Under the pieces are notes generated by a model, which had not been told where the DNA came from, searched no databases, and saw only the letters and a list, made by a program, of their open reading frames with translations. The position numbers and the translations under genes are program-made. Source: Mariprofundus sp. (GTDB lineage Bacteria; Pseudomonadota; Zetaproteobacteria; Mariprofundales; Mariprofundaceae). From it: a DNA stretch of 17,264 nt. This document shows, piece by piece, positions 9,012-17,013 of this stretch. Positions within the stretch are counted from its first letter, which is position 1. Every line of letters starts with the position of its first letter. The DNA is taken from positions 1-17,264 of the forward strand of contig WFUI01000115.1 of assembly GCA_015485035.1 (NCBI GenBank). The letters run 5' to 3'.

Positions 9012-9043
9012 AAATAGGGTCAGGCTGAACCATTTTCAAGGGG
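9012..9043 (-). promoter_or_regulatory. Sigma-32 (RpoH) type promoter for htpG
   Basis: On the minus strand CCCCTTGAAA (9034-9043) and CCCTATTT (9012-9019) are separated by 14 bases. This matches the RpoH consensus (CTTGAAA, 13-17 bases, CCCCATNT) with one mismatch in the -10 element. The -35 element lies inside the last codons of the upstream glycosylase gene. The predicted transcription start is about 45 bases before the htpG ATG. E. coli htpG is a known sigma-32 target, so position and gene agree. Confidence 0.75.
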
Positions 9044-9541
9044 CTCTGTGATGATTTTCCATGCCGACAGTTTTTCAGCTCTGGTTATGGATGCATGCGC
9101 AGGGCTGGTGGAAGGCAGTGTATGTAATGGCATCTGTTGAAATGCATCCGGCAAACGGGCAAGAACCAGCTTGCGATACATTTCTTCGGCCTTGCGGCCA
9201 TTGAAAAAGATGGCACAGATATGCGGGTGTGCATTGAAAAAGGAAATAAAATCGTTGGCGATCACCGATTCGATTTCAATGGCATGATCCATGCTTCCGG
9301 GTCGGATGCACTGATGTGCAACATCCCACAACGCCACATGGTGTGTGCACAATTGCGCCAGACGTGCTTCGTAGTCCAATCCGGCATCAAAGCCGAACAG
9401 GTCTGCCATTATAGGCCAGAATGCATTCTGCGGATGGGCATAATACCGGTTTTCAGCGAGAGATTTTCTACCCGGCATGGAGCCCAGAATCAAAATCCTC
9501 GCGTTACGATTGCCTGCGAATGGAAACCCCGTATCAGGCAT
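9020..9541 (-). CDS. DNA-deoxyinosine (hypoxanthine-DNA) glycosylase, UDG family 6
   Basis: A 173-residue protein of the uracil-DNA-glycosylase superfamily. Motif 1 reads LILGSMPGRKSLAENRYYAHP followed by QNAFW. The C-terminal motif reads LPSTSPAHA. These fit the HDG group (family 6), which excises hypoxanthine from DNA, the product of adenine deamination, and starts base excision repair. I chose the ATG at 9541. A TTG at 9550 would add three residues and lengthen the overlap with the FAD-protein gene from 8 to 17 bases. No clear Shine-Dalgarno is visible, so translation is probably coupled to the upstream gene. The htpG promoter overlaps its 3' end. The family call is good; activity on hypoxanthine is inferred from the family. 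Confidence 0.8.
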   Translation of the reverse strand: MPDTGFPFAGNRNARILILGSMPGRKSLAENRYYAHPQNAFWPIMADLFGFDAGLDYEARLAQLCTHHVALWDVAHQCIRPGSMDHAIEIESVIANDFISFFNAHPHICAIFFNGRKAEEMYRKLVLARLPDAFQQMPLHTLPSTSPAHASITRAEKLSAWKIITEPLENGSA

Positions 9542-11144
9542 GTAATGCAAGGATTTTTGCGGCGGCTTTCAGGCCATCGACAGCAGCACTGACAATACCT
9601 CCGGCATAACCGGCGCCTTCACCGACCGGATAGAGACCGGGTGTCGTAATACACTGCATATCTTCGCCCCGTTCGATACGAACAGGGGAGGATGTACGGG
9701 TTTCGGAACCGAATAGATTGGCTTCTTCCGTGATATAACCGCGCATTTTTCGGTCAAACCCCCGAATACCATCGACCATTGCCTTGCCAATCCAGTCAGG
9801 TAGCAATGCATGCAGATCGGAGGGGATGGCTTCAGGTTTGAAACGGGTCGGGGCGAGCGTGCCACCTGGCTTTCTACGCATGAAATCGGTCAGTTTCATG
9901 GCCGGAGCGGCATATTGATTTCCGGCAGCTGCGAATGTGGCGGTTTCCAGCTGACGCTGGAAGTAAATGCCCATCAGCGGATGGACCTTGATGCCGTGAC
10001 GGGCGATGTCTTCCGGCGTGACCTGTACGACAATGCCGGAATTAGCCCATTGGCCGCCACGTTTGGCATTGCTCATGCCGTTCACGGCCATAGCGCCCGT
10101 TTCGGTCGGAGAGGGTACAATCAGGCCCCCCGGACACATGCAGAAACTGTAGATACCGCGTTTACCGAGGTATGGATCCCCGGCCTGATGGGTCAGACTG
10201 TACTCGGCGGCACCGAGTTTCGGGTGTTTTGCGGCTGTTCCGAACTGGATGCTGTTGATCAGTTCCTGTGGATGCTCGGCACGCACCCCTACGGCAAATG
10301 CCTTGGCTTCCATTTTGATGCCCAGTTGCTGTAAACGAGCAAAGGTATCGCGGGCCGAATGACCTGTCGCAAGGATGACATGATCGGCAACGATTTCTTC
10401 ACCGCTGGCAATGCGTACGCCAGTGATTTTACCATCAGCGATCAGTAAATCATCCACACGGGTTTCGAAACGGTAATCCACGCCCAGCTTCAACAGATAT
10501 TCGCGCATATTGCGGACAATGCGTACCAGTTTGTCGGTACCCAGGTGCGGGTGTGCATCAATCAGAATATCCGGTCTGGCACCGAAGCGGACAAAGGTAT
10601 GCAACACATGGCGCAAAAAAGGGTGCTTGATACGGGTGTAGAGCTTGCCATCGGTATAGGTGCCGGCGCCGCCTTCACCGAAACAGATATTACTTTCCGT
10701 ATTCAATTCGCCGCGCGAGCGCAGCCGGCCGATGTCGCGCATGCGTGTTTCTACCGGCTTGCCGCGTTCCAGCAGGGTTACACGCAAGCCGGTTTCGGCC
10801 AGTGACAGCGCGGAAAACAGGCCTGCCGGACCGGCCCCGATAATGACAATGTGTGATTTTGTGCCCGGTTTATTGGTGAATATATCCGGAGTTACGGGTT
10901 CCAGCGCGGAATGGTCGATCAGTCGGGTGTTTTTCGGTAACGGGTCGAGTTTCCGGCTTAATTCAACCTCAAAAGTACAAACGAAATGAATATTGTTCTT
11001 TTTGCGGGCATCGAGCGCACGACGTACACAGATGCAGGATTTCAGATCATTGACGCGGACATGTAGCTGATCAGCCAGCCGCTTTGTAATCGCTTGCTGT
11101 TCTTCATCCATGCCAAGCTGAACATTGGCAATGGCATAGCGCAC
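9534..11144 (-). CDS. FAD-dependent dehydrogenase-like protein (COG2509)
   Basis: A 536-residue flavoprotein. A small N-terminal domain (about residues 1-62, with RRALDARKKNNIHFVCTFEV) precedes an FAD-binding Rossmann motif IIGAGPAGLFSALSL at about 101-115. Further family signatures are CFGEGGAGTYTDGKLYTR, VILATGHSARDT and, near the end, YPVGEGAGYAGGIVSAA. This is the widespread COG2509 group of uncharacterised FAD-dependent proteins; a specific reaction is not known to me. The start is a GTG two bases after the panD stop, so it is in the pan operon by spacing. Its 3' end overlaps the glycosylase gene. No signal peptide is visible, so it is probably cytosolic. The link to pantothenate synthesis is positional only. 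Confidence 0.85.
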   Translation of the reverse strand: MRYAIANVQLGMDEEQQAITKRLADQLHVRVNDLKSCICVRRALDARKKNNIHFVCTFEVELSRKLDPLPKNTRLIDHSALEPVTPDIFTNKPGTKSHIVIIGAGPAGLFSALSLAETGLRVTLLERGKPVETRMRDIGRLRSRGELNTESNICFGEGGAGTYTDGKLYTRIKHPFLRHVLHTFVRFGARPDILIDAHPHLGTDKLVRIVRNMREYLLKLGVDYRFETRVDDLLIADGKITGVRIASGEEIVADHVILATGHSARDTFARLQQLGIKMEAKAFAVGVRAEHPQELINSIQFGTAAKHPKLGAAEYSLTHQAGDPYLGKRGIYSFCMCPGGLIVPSPTETGAMAVNGMSNAKRGGQWANSGIVVQVTPEDIARHGIKVHPLMGIYFQRQLETATFAAAGNQYAAPAMKLTDFMRRKPGGTLAPTRFKPEAIPSDLHALLPDWIGKAMVDGIRGFDRKMRGYITEEANLFGSETRTSSPVRIERGEDMQCITTPGLYPVGEGAGYAGGIVSAAVDGLKAAAKILALHA

Positions 11145-11146
11145 GC

Positions 11147-11524
11147 TCAGATCGCAGCCAGGTGACCGTGGCTGGTGTGGGTGATGGTATTATGCTGATC
11201 GACATAAACCAGTGCCGGATTGAAATGCTCGGCTTCAGTTGCCTCCATTTCCGCGTAGGTACAGATAATCAGCAAGTCGCCGGTACTGGCTTTGTGGGCA
11301 GCTGCACCGTTGACGCCGATGGTGCCGGAGCCGCGCGGAGCTGTAATCGCGTAGGTGGTGAAACGCTCTCCGTTGGCAACGTTGTAAATATGCAGTTGCT
11401 CGAACGGCAGGATATTGGCTTTTTCCATCAGGGTCTGATCGATGGCACAGGAGCCTTCGTAATCCAGTTCGGCATGGGTCACCGTGACGCGATGGATTTT
11501 TGATTTCAGCATATTGAGTTTCAT
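11147..11524 (-). CDS. panD: Aspartate 1-decarboxylase
   Basis: Makes beta-alanine from L-aspartate for pantothenate and CoA synthesis. The 125-residue proenzyme has the self-cleavage site at Gly24-Ser25 in [10 protein letters not shown]; cleavage generates the pyruvoyl group on Ser25, as in the E. coli enzyme. Other conserved parts are [17 protein letters not shown] at the N-terminus, [13 protein letters not shown] with the Arg and Tyr of the active site, and [15 protein letters not shown] strong GGAGGA ribosome binding site lies seven bases before the ATG, inside the end of panC, and the ATG overlaps the panC stop (ATGA). It is therefore co-expressed with panC, giving stoichiometric supply of both pantothenate precursors' enzymes. 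In enterobacteria the enzyme needs the PanZ maturation factor; none is visible here. Confidence 0.97.
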   Translation of the reverse strand: MKLNMLKSKIHRVTVTHAELDYEGSCAIDQTLMEKANILPFEQLHIYNVANGERFTTYAITAPRGSGTIGVNGAAAHKASTGDLLIICTYAEMEATEAEHFNPALVYVDQHNTITHTSHGHLAAI

Positions 11525-12402
11525 CGGGAATCCTCCGTGCAGCTTGCCGGTTCGGGAGTCGTGTTGAATGCGAGCGGCATATTATCAATCAGTCGTGCCT
11601 TGCCAACCCTGGCGGCAATAAAGGCACGGGCCGGCTGTTCGTTCAGCATACGTTTTGTTGTTAACGAGTGTGCGCAACGGATATCGAGATATTCGGGTCG
11701 GATATCCGCAGCATCAAGAATGTTCTGTGCCACAGACTTCAGGGTTTTCACATGTTTCTCACCGGCCAGGGCGGATTGTTGCATGGCTCTCAGTGCCTGA
11801 TACAGGGCCAGCGCCTGTTTGCGATCGGCATCGGAGAGATAGCGGTTGCGGCTGCTCATGGCCAGGCCATCGGCTTCACGAATAATATCACTGCCGACAA
11901 TCTCAACCGGCATTTGAAGGTCTTCGACCATGCGGCGGATGATGGCCAGCTGTTGCCAGTCCTTTTCACCAAAGATAGCGAAATCCGGTTGAATCATATT
12001 GAACAGGATATTCACTACCGTGATGACACCGTCGAAGTGGCCGGGACGCGATGCACCACACAGGCAGTCAGAAAGTTGAGTGGCTTTGAGTGTGATTGTC
12101 GGGCCATTTTTCGGGTAAAGCGTGGCCGGATGAAACAGAAAATCAACTCCGGCATTTCTGCATAATGTCGCATCCTTATCAAAGGTGCGCGGATAGGCAT
12201 CCAGATCCTCGCCTGCTGCAAATTGAAGCGGATTCACGTAAATGGAAACGACCACGATGTCCGCCAGTTTTCCGGCTTTTTCAATCAGACTCATATGGCC
12301 TGCGTGCAGGCAACCCATGGTGGGTACGAAGGCAATGGTTTGACGGCTGCGCAGCGGCTTTAACTGGCGGCGAATTTCTGCTGTGGTGCGGGCGATTCTC
12401 AT
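11521..12402 (-). CDS. panC: Pantothenate synthetase
   Basis: ATP-dependent ligase joining pantoate and beta-alanine to pantothenate in the cytosol. At 293 residues it has normal length. The nucleotide-binding HIGH-type motif is [13 protein letters not shown] at about residues 27-39. Next are [34 protein letters not shown], the FGEKDWQQL stretch and the KMSKS-like SSRNRYLS. The ATG at 12402 has only a weak upstream purine run (CGGAA). It is separated from the panB stop by 193 bases holding a strong inverted repeat, so panCD may be partly uncoupled from panB. The stop overlaps panD by four bases. Confidence 0.97.
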   Translation of the reverse strand: MRIARTTAEIRRQLKPLRSRQTIAFVPTMGCLHAGHMSLIEKAGKLADIVVVSIYVNPLQFAAGEDLDAYPRTFDKDATLCRNAGVDFLFHPATLYPKNGPTITLKATQLSDCLCGASRPGHFDGVITVVNILFNMIQPDFAIFGEKDWQQLAIIRRMVEDLQMPVEIVGSDIIREADGLAMSSRNRYLSDADRKQALALYQALRAMQQSALAGEKHVKTLKSVAQNILDAADIRPEYLDIRCAHSLTTKRMLNEQPARAFIAARVGKARLIDNMPLAFNTTPEPASCTEDSR

Positions 12403-12595
12403 GCTGAATATTCCGAAGGGGATTTGTTCTTGTTTGCGTTCCCAAACAGGAACCAGGAAAGGGAACCCCCGCGCTTATTTACCCTGCGGGTACCTTCGCA
12501 TACGTTATTTCGAACGGACGCTGCTCCACAGCTCGATTCCGTTCGAAATAACGTTGTTTGGCAAACCTGCAAGGGGGAGGGGTAGGCAAAAAACA
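12403..12595. repeat. Structured intergenic element between panB and panC
   Basis: This 193-base gap has no credible gene but is unusually rich in inverted repeats. The main one is a perfect 17-bp pair at 12502-12518 and 12538-12554 (core TTTCGAACGGA), with a 19-base centre that can itself form a 4-bp stem. Others are TACCC-TGC-GGGTA at 12480-12492, GTTCCC/GGGAAC at 12438-12443 and 12461-12466, and GTTCTTGTTT/AAACAGGAAC at 12426-12435 and 12444-12453 with one wobble. The overall look is that of a REP-like or MITE-like palindromic element inserted in the operon, or an attenuator. I cannot see terminal repeats or a target duplication that would prove insertion. Confidence 0.6.
12502..12554. repeat. 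Perfect 17-bp inverted repeat in the panB-panC gap
   Basis: Arms are 12502-12518 and 12538-12554 without a mismatch; the central 19 bases include GCTG/CAGC (12520-12523 and 12529-12532). The transcript of panB into panC would fold into a long, stable hairpin here. The stem is only moderately GC-rich and no T run follows on the minus strand, so it does not look like a simple terminator. Confidence 0.9.
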
Positions 12596-13384
12596 TTATT
12601 CAGGAAAGTGGCCGGACTTAACATCGCTGCTCCAGCGTGAGATTGCGTCCGTCATCACCTGTTGCACATTGCCATAGGCAGGGGCGAATGGCGGGTTGGA
12701 TTCGGACAGGCCGACGAGGTCGTTAAAAACCAGCACCTGGGCATCACAGGAAGCACCGGCACCGATTCCGACTGTCGGAATATCAACCAAACCGGTAATT
12801 TCAGCAGCCAGGTCGGCAGGGATATTTTCCAGCACCAGGCTCACAGCACCGGCATTGCTGACCGCTTCCGCATCCTTGAGAAGCTGCGCTCGCTCAGCAT
12901 GATCCTTGCCGCGTTTGCCATAGGAACCGAATTTCTTCACTGATTGTGGCGTCAGGCCAATATGGGCAACCACCGCAATTCCACGTTCGGCCAGAAAACG
13001 AATCGTTGCAGCCATATGTTCGCCACCCTCGATTTTCACAGCATCGCATCCGCTTTCCTGTAATACACGCACACTTGATGCAAAGGCCTGTTCGGGGGAT
13101 TGCTGATAGGTGCCGAAAGGCAGGTCACAGACCACCCATGCATGTTTGCGACCGCGCACCACGGCGGTGGTATGGTGAATCATGTGATCAAGGGTGACAG
13201 GTAGCGTGGAATCAAATCCCAGACAGACCATACCGAGAGAATCGCCAACGAGCAGTACTTCTGCTCCGGCAGCTTCGGCAATGGCGGCTGAAACAGCATC
13301 ATAAGCCGTTAGCCATACGGTCTTTTCATCACACTGCTTAGCGCGCAACAGCGTCGCTGCAGTGACGGGTTTAAGTGTGTTCAT
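12596..13384 (-). CDS. panB: 3-methyl-2-oxobutanoate hydroxymethyltransferase
   Basis: First committed step of pantoate synthesis, adding a hydroxymethyl group from 5,10-methylenetetrahydrofolate to 2-oxoisovalerate. At 262 residues it has normal length for this TIM-barrel enzyme. Mg-binding and catalytic residues appear in place: Asp48 in LLVGDSLGMV, Asp87 in VVCDLPFGTY, Glu119 in AVKIEGGEH and Glu186 in LVLENIPA. HIGLTPQSVKKFGSYGKRG forms the conserved central stretch. A good Shine-Dalgarno (AAGGAAG) precedes the ATG. Because it consumes a folate cofactor, its proximity to folK is a sensible functional link. It begins 258 bases after the kinase gene, so it may have its own promoter. Confidence 0.97.
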   Translation of the reverse strand: MNTLKPVTAATLLRAKQCDEKTVWLTAYDAVSAAIAEAAGAEVLLVGDSLGMVCLGFDSTLPVTLDHMIHHTTAVVRGRKHAWVVCDLPFGTYQQSPEQAFASSVRVLQESGCDAVKIEGGEHMAATIRFLAERGIAVVAHIGLTPQSVKKFGSYGKRGKDHAERAQLLKDAEAVSNAGAVSLVLENIPADLAAEITGLVDIPTVGIGAGASCDAQVLVFNDLVGLSESNPPFAPAYGNVQQVMTDAISRWSSDVKSGHFPE

Positions 13385-13642
13385 ATCTTCCTTTCCGCTT
13401 CGGTCCGGCTGCGTGAACAGCCTGGTACCGTCTTTCAGGATGGGGGGACTCTAGATGCAGGTTGTTCCCGGAGCAAATATGTGATGCCTGTTGTTTCACC
13501 AGCGTACTGATTACGTCAAGCTGATCTTGTCGGTGTCCGCTTTCTGTTTGGCTGGCAATCGGCGGGAAATCAGGTGCCGATCGGATCGTCACGATGGGCG
13601 ACAAGAAAATGTGCCGGGTTCACTGGCTCTTTAGTGGCAGGG
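13385..13642. other. Intergenic region upstream of panB
   Basis: These 258 bases separate the deoxynucleoside kinase stop from the panB start. I find no convincing gene, RNA or terminator. A weak sigma-70-like pair on the minus strand (TTGCTC, 17 bases, TAGAGT, ending about 60-70 bases before the panB ATG) is the best promoter candidate but matches poorly. Its size suggests that panBCD has its own promoter here. Confidence 0.35.
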
Positions 13643-14314
13643 TTAACTGTAATCAGCCCAGAATTCGGTTTGTGAAGTCATATTGCCGATACGTTCGATC
13701 AGGGTATCAACCGCCTCTTCGCTGTCGGCGAAATTCATGCGGTCGGTTTGCACGATCAACAGGGGCACTTCCTGGTAATGGAAAAAATACTGGTCGTAGG
13801 CATTGATGACCTGTTGCAGATAATCCATTTTCAAACCGCGCTCCATGTTGCGATTTCGGCGGCGGATACGTTCCATGATCACATTGGGTTTGGATTGCAG
13901 GTAAATCACCAGATCGGGGCAGTGAATATCCACCTGGATCAGTCGGGAAACCTGCTCGTACAGCGCCAGTTCTTCATCGGAGAGGGTCACGGTTGCAAAG
14001 ATATGATCCTTGGCGAAGAGATAGTCGCTGACCACCCCCTGACTGAACAGATCCTGCTGATGCAGTGTTTGCCACTGTTTCAGACGGGAGAATAGAAACG
14101 AGAGTTGAACGGACAGTGCATGGCGGGATGGGTCCTGATAAAATAATTCGATGAAGGGGTTATCATCCACCTGCTCGAAAAAGGTGCCGGAACCGATTTT
14201 ATCGGCCAGTTTTTGTGCCAGTGTGGTTTTACCCACGCCAATTGCGCCTTCAATAGCGATATGGCACTGGCTCAGTGGCCTGCCTCTTTCGGTGAGACTA
14301 TTCTTTTCTACCAT
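13643..14314 (-). CDS. Deoxynucleoside kinase (dGK/dAK-like)
   Basis: A 223-residue kinase of the deoxynucleoside kinase family, which phosphorylates salvaged deoxynucleosides with ATP. The P-loop is GAIGVGKTT at residues 23-31. Next are FFEQVDDNPFIELFYQDP, FSRLKQWQTL, the substrate-site motif VVSDYLFAKDHIFA, and the arginine-rich lid RIRRRNRNMERG. This pattern fits bacterial dGuo/dAdo kinases rather than thymidine kinase 1; the exact substrate cannot be read. The open frame extends to 14422, but the extra residues would lie out of frame within folK and look unrelated. I therefore use the ATG at 14314, which has AGGGG just upstream and overlaps the folK stop by seven bases. A folK-kinase-panB order is, to my knowledge, found in other proteobacteria. 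Confidence 0.88.
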   Translation of the reverse strand: MVEKNSLTERGRPLSQCHIAIEGAIGVGKTTLAQKLADKIGSGTFFEQVDDNPFIELFYQDPSRHALSVQLSFLFSRLKQWQTLHQQDLFSQGVVSDYLFAKDHIFATVTLSDEELALYEQVSRLIQVDIHCPDLVIYLQSKPNVIMERIRRRNRNMERGLKMDYLQQVINAYDQYFFHYQEVPLLIVQTDRMNFADSEEAVDTLIERIGNMTSQTEFWADYS

Positions 14315-14805
14315 GCTATCCCCTGTGGTAACGCCGGTTCTCCAGCCAACAACAATGCATTCAGCAGTTGCGATGCTGTTTTGTTCAGGTTGGGATGTTG
14401 CCAGTTTGGTTCGATATCGCAAAGAGGACGCAGTACAAACTGGCGATGATGCATTTGCGGATGAGGGATGCTCAAACGTTCATCGTCGATCGCAAGTGAA
14501 TCCATGGCGATAATATCCAGATCCAGAGTGCGCGCTCCCCAGTGTTCTGCACGGATGCGCCCGTGTTGTCTTTCAATATTTTGTAATGCTGTCAGTAATG
14601 CAAAAGGTTTCAGCTCCGACTCGGCTGCAATCACGGCATTCAAATAATCCGGCTGACCTGACGGGCCGAGCGGGGGCGTGCGATAAAGGCGTGATGATTG
14701 GATGACATGTACCCCTGCCAGCCGGGCGATATGTTGGCGGGCCGATCGGAAATTCGATAACACATCGCCGAGGTTACCTCCGAATGCAATGTATACACTA
14801 TTCAT
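14308..14805 (-). CDS. folK: 2-amino-4-hydroxy-6-hydroxymethyldihydropteridine pyrophosphokinase
   Basis: HPPK transfers pyrophosphate from ATP to 6-hydroxymethyl-7,8-dihydropterin, the step before dihydropteroate synthase in folate synthesis. From the ATG at 14805 it is 165 residues, the normal size. Motifs are YIAFGGNLGD at the start, SRLYRTPPLGP with GQPDYLNAVI for pterin binding, RAEHWGARTLDLDII with the Mg-binding DLD, and IPHPQMHHRQFVLRPL. An upstream in-frame start would add 15 Arg/Ser-rich residues within the preceding gene and is unlikely. The ATG overlaps the stop of the gamma-glutamyltransferase-like gene by four bases (ATGA). It feeds the cofactor pathway used by PanB downstream. 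Confidence 0.96.
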   Translation of the reverse strand: MNSVYIAFGGNLGDVLSNFRSARQHIARLAGVHVIQSSRLYRTPPLGPSGQPDYLNAVIAAESELKPFALLTALQNIERQHGRIRAEHWGARTLDLDIIAMDSLAIDDERLSIPHPQMHHRQFVLRPLCDIEPNWQHPNLNKTASQLLNALLLAGEPALPQGIAW

Positions 14806-16412
14806 GCGTAGCACACTGCGCCACCGCGACGCGGATCTCCGCTGGCGCATAATTGCCCTTTAATATCACAGCTGATGGCATTGACACCACCGAAATAGAC
14901 ACTTTGATTTTTCCAAGGATTAAGCTTCCAGCCCATTTGTATGAGCTGGTCTTTTTCATGATCAGATAAGAAATCCGGTTCAATATCAAGCCTGTCACCT
15001 TCATTATGCAAACGAGGCGCATGCACGGCCTCCTCAATATCCTGATTCAGTAGCAGGTGGCGTGTCAGTACCTGCAGGATAGCGCCACGCAGGCGATTAG
15101 AGCCTCCGCTGCCAAGCACAATGGCAGGGCGCCCGTCTTTCATGAAAATGGACGGCGCCATCATTGACGAGAGCGTGGTTCCGCCCGGCAGGGCATGGAA
15201 GCCCAGCGGATTGATATCCTCTTCTCCCAGCATATTGTTCAGGTGAATACCTGTCCCGGGTACAACGATACCCGAACCTTCACCATTGCTGGTGGTCAGC
15301 GATACAGCCATGCCATCCTTGTCCACAATGCTGATATGTGTCGTGCTTCCATGACGGTTGGCCGGTTCATCATGCTGACCTTGTGCAGTGCCTTGCAGTC
15401 GCTGAAGCATATTGTCCATTTGAATTTGTAAAACGTGGCGGTTCAGGATTTCCGATGCAACATCATGTGTATGGATTCGGGCATCAAGCCCTTGATGACG
15501 TATGCTGCTGGCTGCATGCAGGGCTTCAGTCATTAATACAGTCCATGATATTTTTGCGCTTGCATCATGAACCGGGAGATAATCAAGCAGGCAGGCGGCA
15601 AAGGTGATTAACAGGCCGCCGGACGAGGGTGGGGGATTGGTCAGCAGTGTGCCGCCAAACATGGGTGTGGATAAAGGTGTGCGGGTATTGACCTGCTGGC
15701 TGCACATATCCTCCATGCCAAGCAGTCCGTGAGGTGTGCAGGCACTGACAATCGCGCGCGCCAGATCACCACGGTACATTTCATCAATACCCTCAATAGC
15801 AAGCATTTCAAGGGTGTTGCCCAGATCCGGGTTGCGGAATAAATCGCCTTCGGCAAGCAATGTTCCGGCAGGCGCATGCAGTGATTTACAGGGTTCCGAA
15901 TGACTCAGAATTGGCTGCAGCAATTTGATGAATGAAGCCTGAAGATGATTGAGCCGGATGCCGTTTTTTGCGGCCTCTATACCCGGCATCAATGTTTCTT
16001 TCAGCGGTAGCTTCCCGTGTTGACGGTGGGCTTCAAAGAGCATGGCCAGCAATGATGGTGTGCCGACGGATGCCTGGCCGATATGGAAAGTTTGCACAGT
16101 ATCGCCAAAATCAATCGGTATCGCTTTTAATTCAGTGCAAGTATCGGTAGAAAAGTTGGCAGTGGTGCTGCCATGGTGAATGATACAGCCCGGCATGCGT
16201 GCAAACCCATCGTAGAGCACAGGCCGCTGGTGGGGGGCAGCAACCAGCATGAAGCCGCCACCGCCGGCTGCAGTCAGTACAGGTTCTGCGCAAAAAGATG
16301 TACATACTGCGGCAATGGCCGCATCTACAGCATTGCCGCCGGCACGTAGAATGGCGGCACCAGCTTCAGCGGTGGCTGTATGGCCGGCAGCAACCACGCC
16401 CTGTTCAGGCAT
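14802..16412 (-). CDS. Gamma-glutamyltransferase family protein, no signal peptide
   Basis: A 536-residue Ntn-hydrolase of the gamma-glutamyltransferase family, autoprocessed before a catalytic Thr. The site is GSTTHISIVDKDG, with the predicted nucleophile Thr357, giving subunits of about 356 and 180 residues. RAGGNAVDAAIAA and AAGGGGFMLV mark the N-terminal domain, and LSSMMAPSI, VLGSGGSNRL and the PRLHNEGD stretch mark the small subunit. It starts directly in the enzyme domain (MPEQGVVAAGHT) and has no signal peptide, unlike periplasmic Ggt of E. coli. By eye, the Arg that binds the gamma-glutamyl carboxylate in E. coli (FREMAP) aligns with Phe70 in YDGFARMPG, so substrate preference may differ. 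Its stop overlaps folK by four bases. No clear ribosome binding site is seen. The substrate is unknown. Confidence 0.85.
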   Translation of the reverse strand: MPEQGVVAAGHTATAEAGAAILRAGGNAVDAAIAAVCTSFCAEPVLTAAGGGGFMLVAAPHQRPVLYDGFARMPGCIIHHGSTTANFSTDTCTELKAIPIDFGDTVQTFHIGQASVGTPSLLAMLFEAHRQHGKLPLKETLMPGIEAAKNGIRLNHLQASFIKLLQPILSHSEPCKSLHAPAGTLLAEGDLFRNPDLGNTLEMLAIEGIDEMYRGDLARAIVSACTPHGLLGMEDMCSQQVNTRTPLSTPMFGGTLLTNPPPSSGGLLITFAACLLDYLPVHDASAKISWTVLMTEALHAASSIRHQGLDARIHTHDVASEILNRHVLQIQMDNMLQRLQGTAQGQHDEPANRHGSTTHISIVDKDGMAVSLTTSNGEGSGIVVPGTGIHLNNMLGEEDINPLGFHALPGGTTLSSMMAPSIFMKDGRPAIVLGSGGSNRLRGAILQVLTRHLLLNQDIEEAVHAPRLHNEGDRLDIEPDFLSDHEKDQLIQMGWKLNPWKNQSVYFGGVNAISCDIKGQLCASGDPRRGGAVCYA

Positions 16413-16438
16413 TATTCATGTCCGATGCGAGGTAGTGT

Positions 16439-16987
16439 TTATCCACTTTTCTGATGAACGATAAAGCCCTTTCTTTTCAGCTTGTGTTGAATCGTTACCA
16501 ACAGTTTTTTGGCCGACGCACGTGTTTGCTTCGGGCCGATCCATACAGCATAGAGGCTGTTCTTTCTGGTGGAAATGACAGCTTTCCAGCCATTTCGTTT
16601 CAGTTGGTCCGCGAGTCCCTGCGCACGAGGACGTTCATGGAATGCACCGATCTGGACATAAAATCCGCTTGCAATACCCCCCGTGTCTGGAGCTTTCGTT
16701 TTCGGTGTGGTCACAACAGGGCGTTTTTTTGGTTCCGGTTGAGCCGGCTGTGTTTTAACGGGTGCTTCCACCGGTGTTTCTACTTGATGGTGGTGGATAA
16801 CAGGTGAAGGACGGGGTGTGTTCCTGATGGGTTCTTTTTTTACAATTGGCTGTGGTGCCGGAGTCGGAAGTTCAAACCATTCAGGCCGTGTCGAGGCCAG
16901 AAACACCAGAATGATGCAACATGCAGCAACGCCCCATGCTATACGTTGCTCAAGCAGGGAGGCTTGCCATTGTTCTGTTTCCGGCAT
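16439..16987 (-). CDS. SPOR-domain membrane-anchored protein
   Basis: A 182-residue protein with one membrane helix at about residues 16-32, a Pro-, Lys- and Val-rich linker of about 70 residues, and a C-terminal SPOR domain at about 107-180 (GFYVQIGAFHERPRAQGLADQL ... LYAVWIGPKQTRASAKKLL). The layout is type II: short cytosolic tail, helix, periplasmic linker and domain. SPOR domains bind denuded glycan strands of septal peptidoglycan, and many such proteins (FtsN, DedD, DamX) act at the division site. The length and simple build resemble DedD-like proteins but I cannot assign an orthologue. It lies 26 bases after the response regulator stop and 26 bases before the gamma-glutamyltransferase-like gene, so it may share their transcript. 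Confidence 0.85.
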   Translation of the reverse strand: MPETEQWQASLLEQRIAWGVAACCIILVFLASTRPEWFELPTPAPQPIVKKEPIRNTPRPSPVIHHHQVETPVEAPVKTQPAQPEPKKRPVVTTPKTKAPDTGGIASGFYVQIGAFHERPRAQGLADQLKRNGWKAVISTRKNSLYAVWIGPKQTRASAKKLLVTIQHKLKRKGFIVHQKSG

Positions 16988-17013
16988 GGGTTAGTGTGAA
17001 CAGGCTCTGATAA

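Noticed and set aside
13371..13604. Minus-strand 77-residue open frame in the gap before panB
   Set aside because: It starts with TTG, has no ribosome binding site or recognisable fold, and runs into the panB start. It is most likely chance.
14315..14422. Longer N-terminus for the deoxynucleoside kinase
   Set aside because: It lies wholly within folK in another frame, and the kinase domain starts properly from the ATG at 14314.
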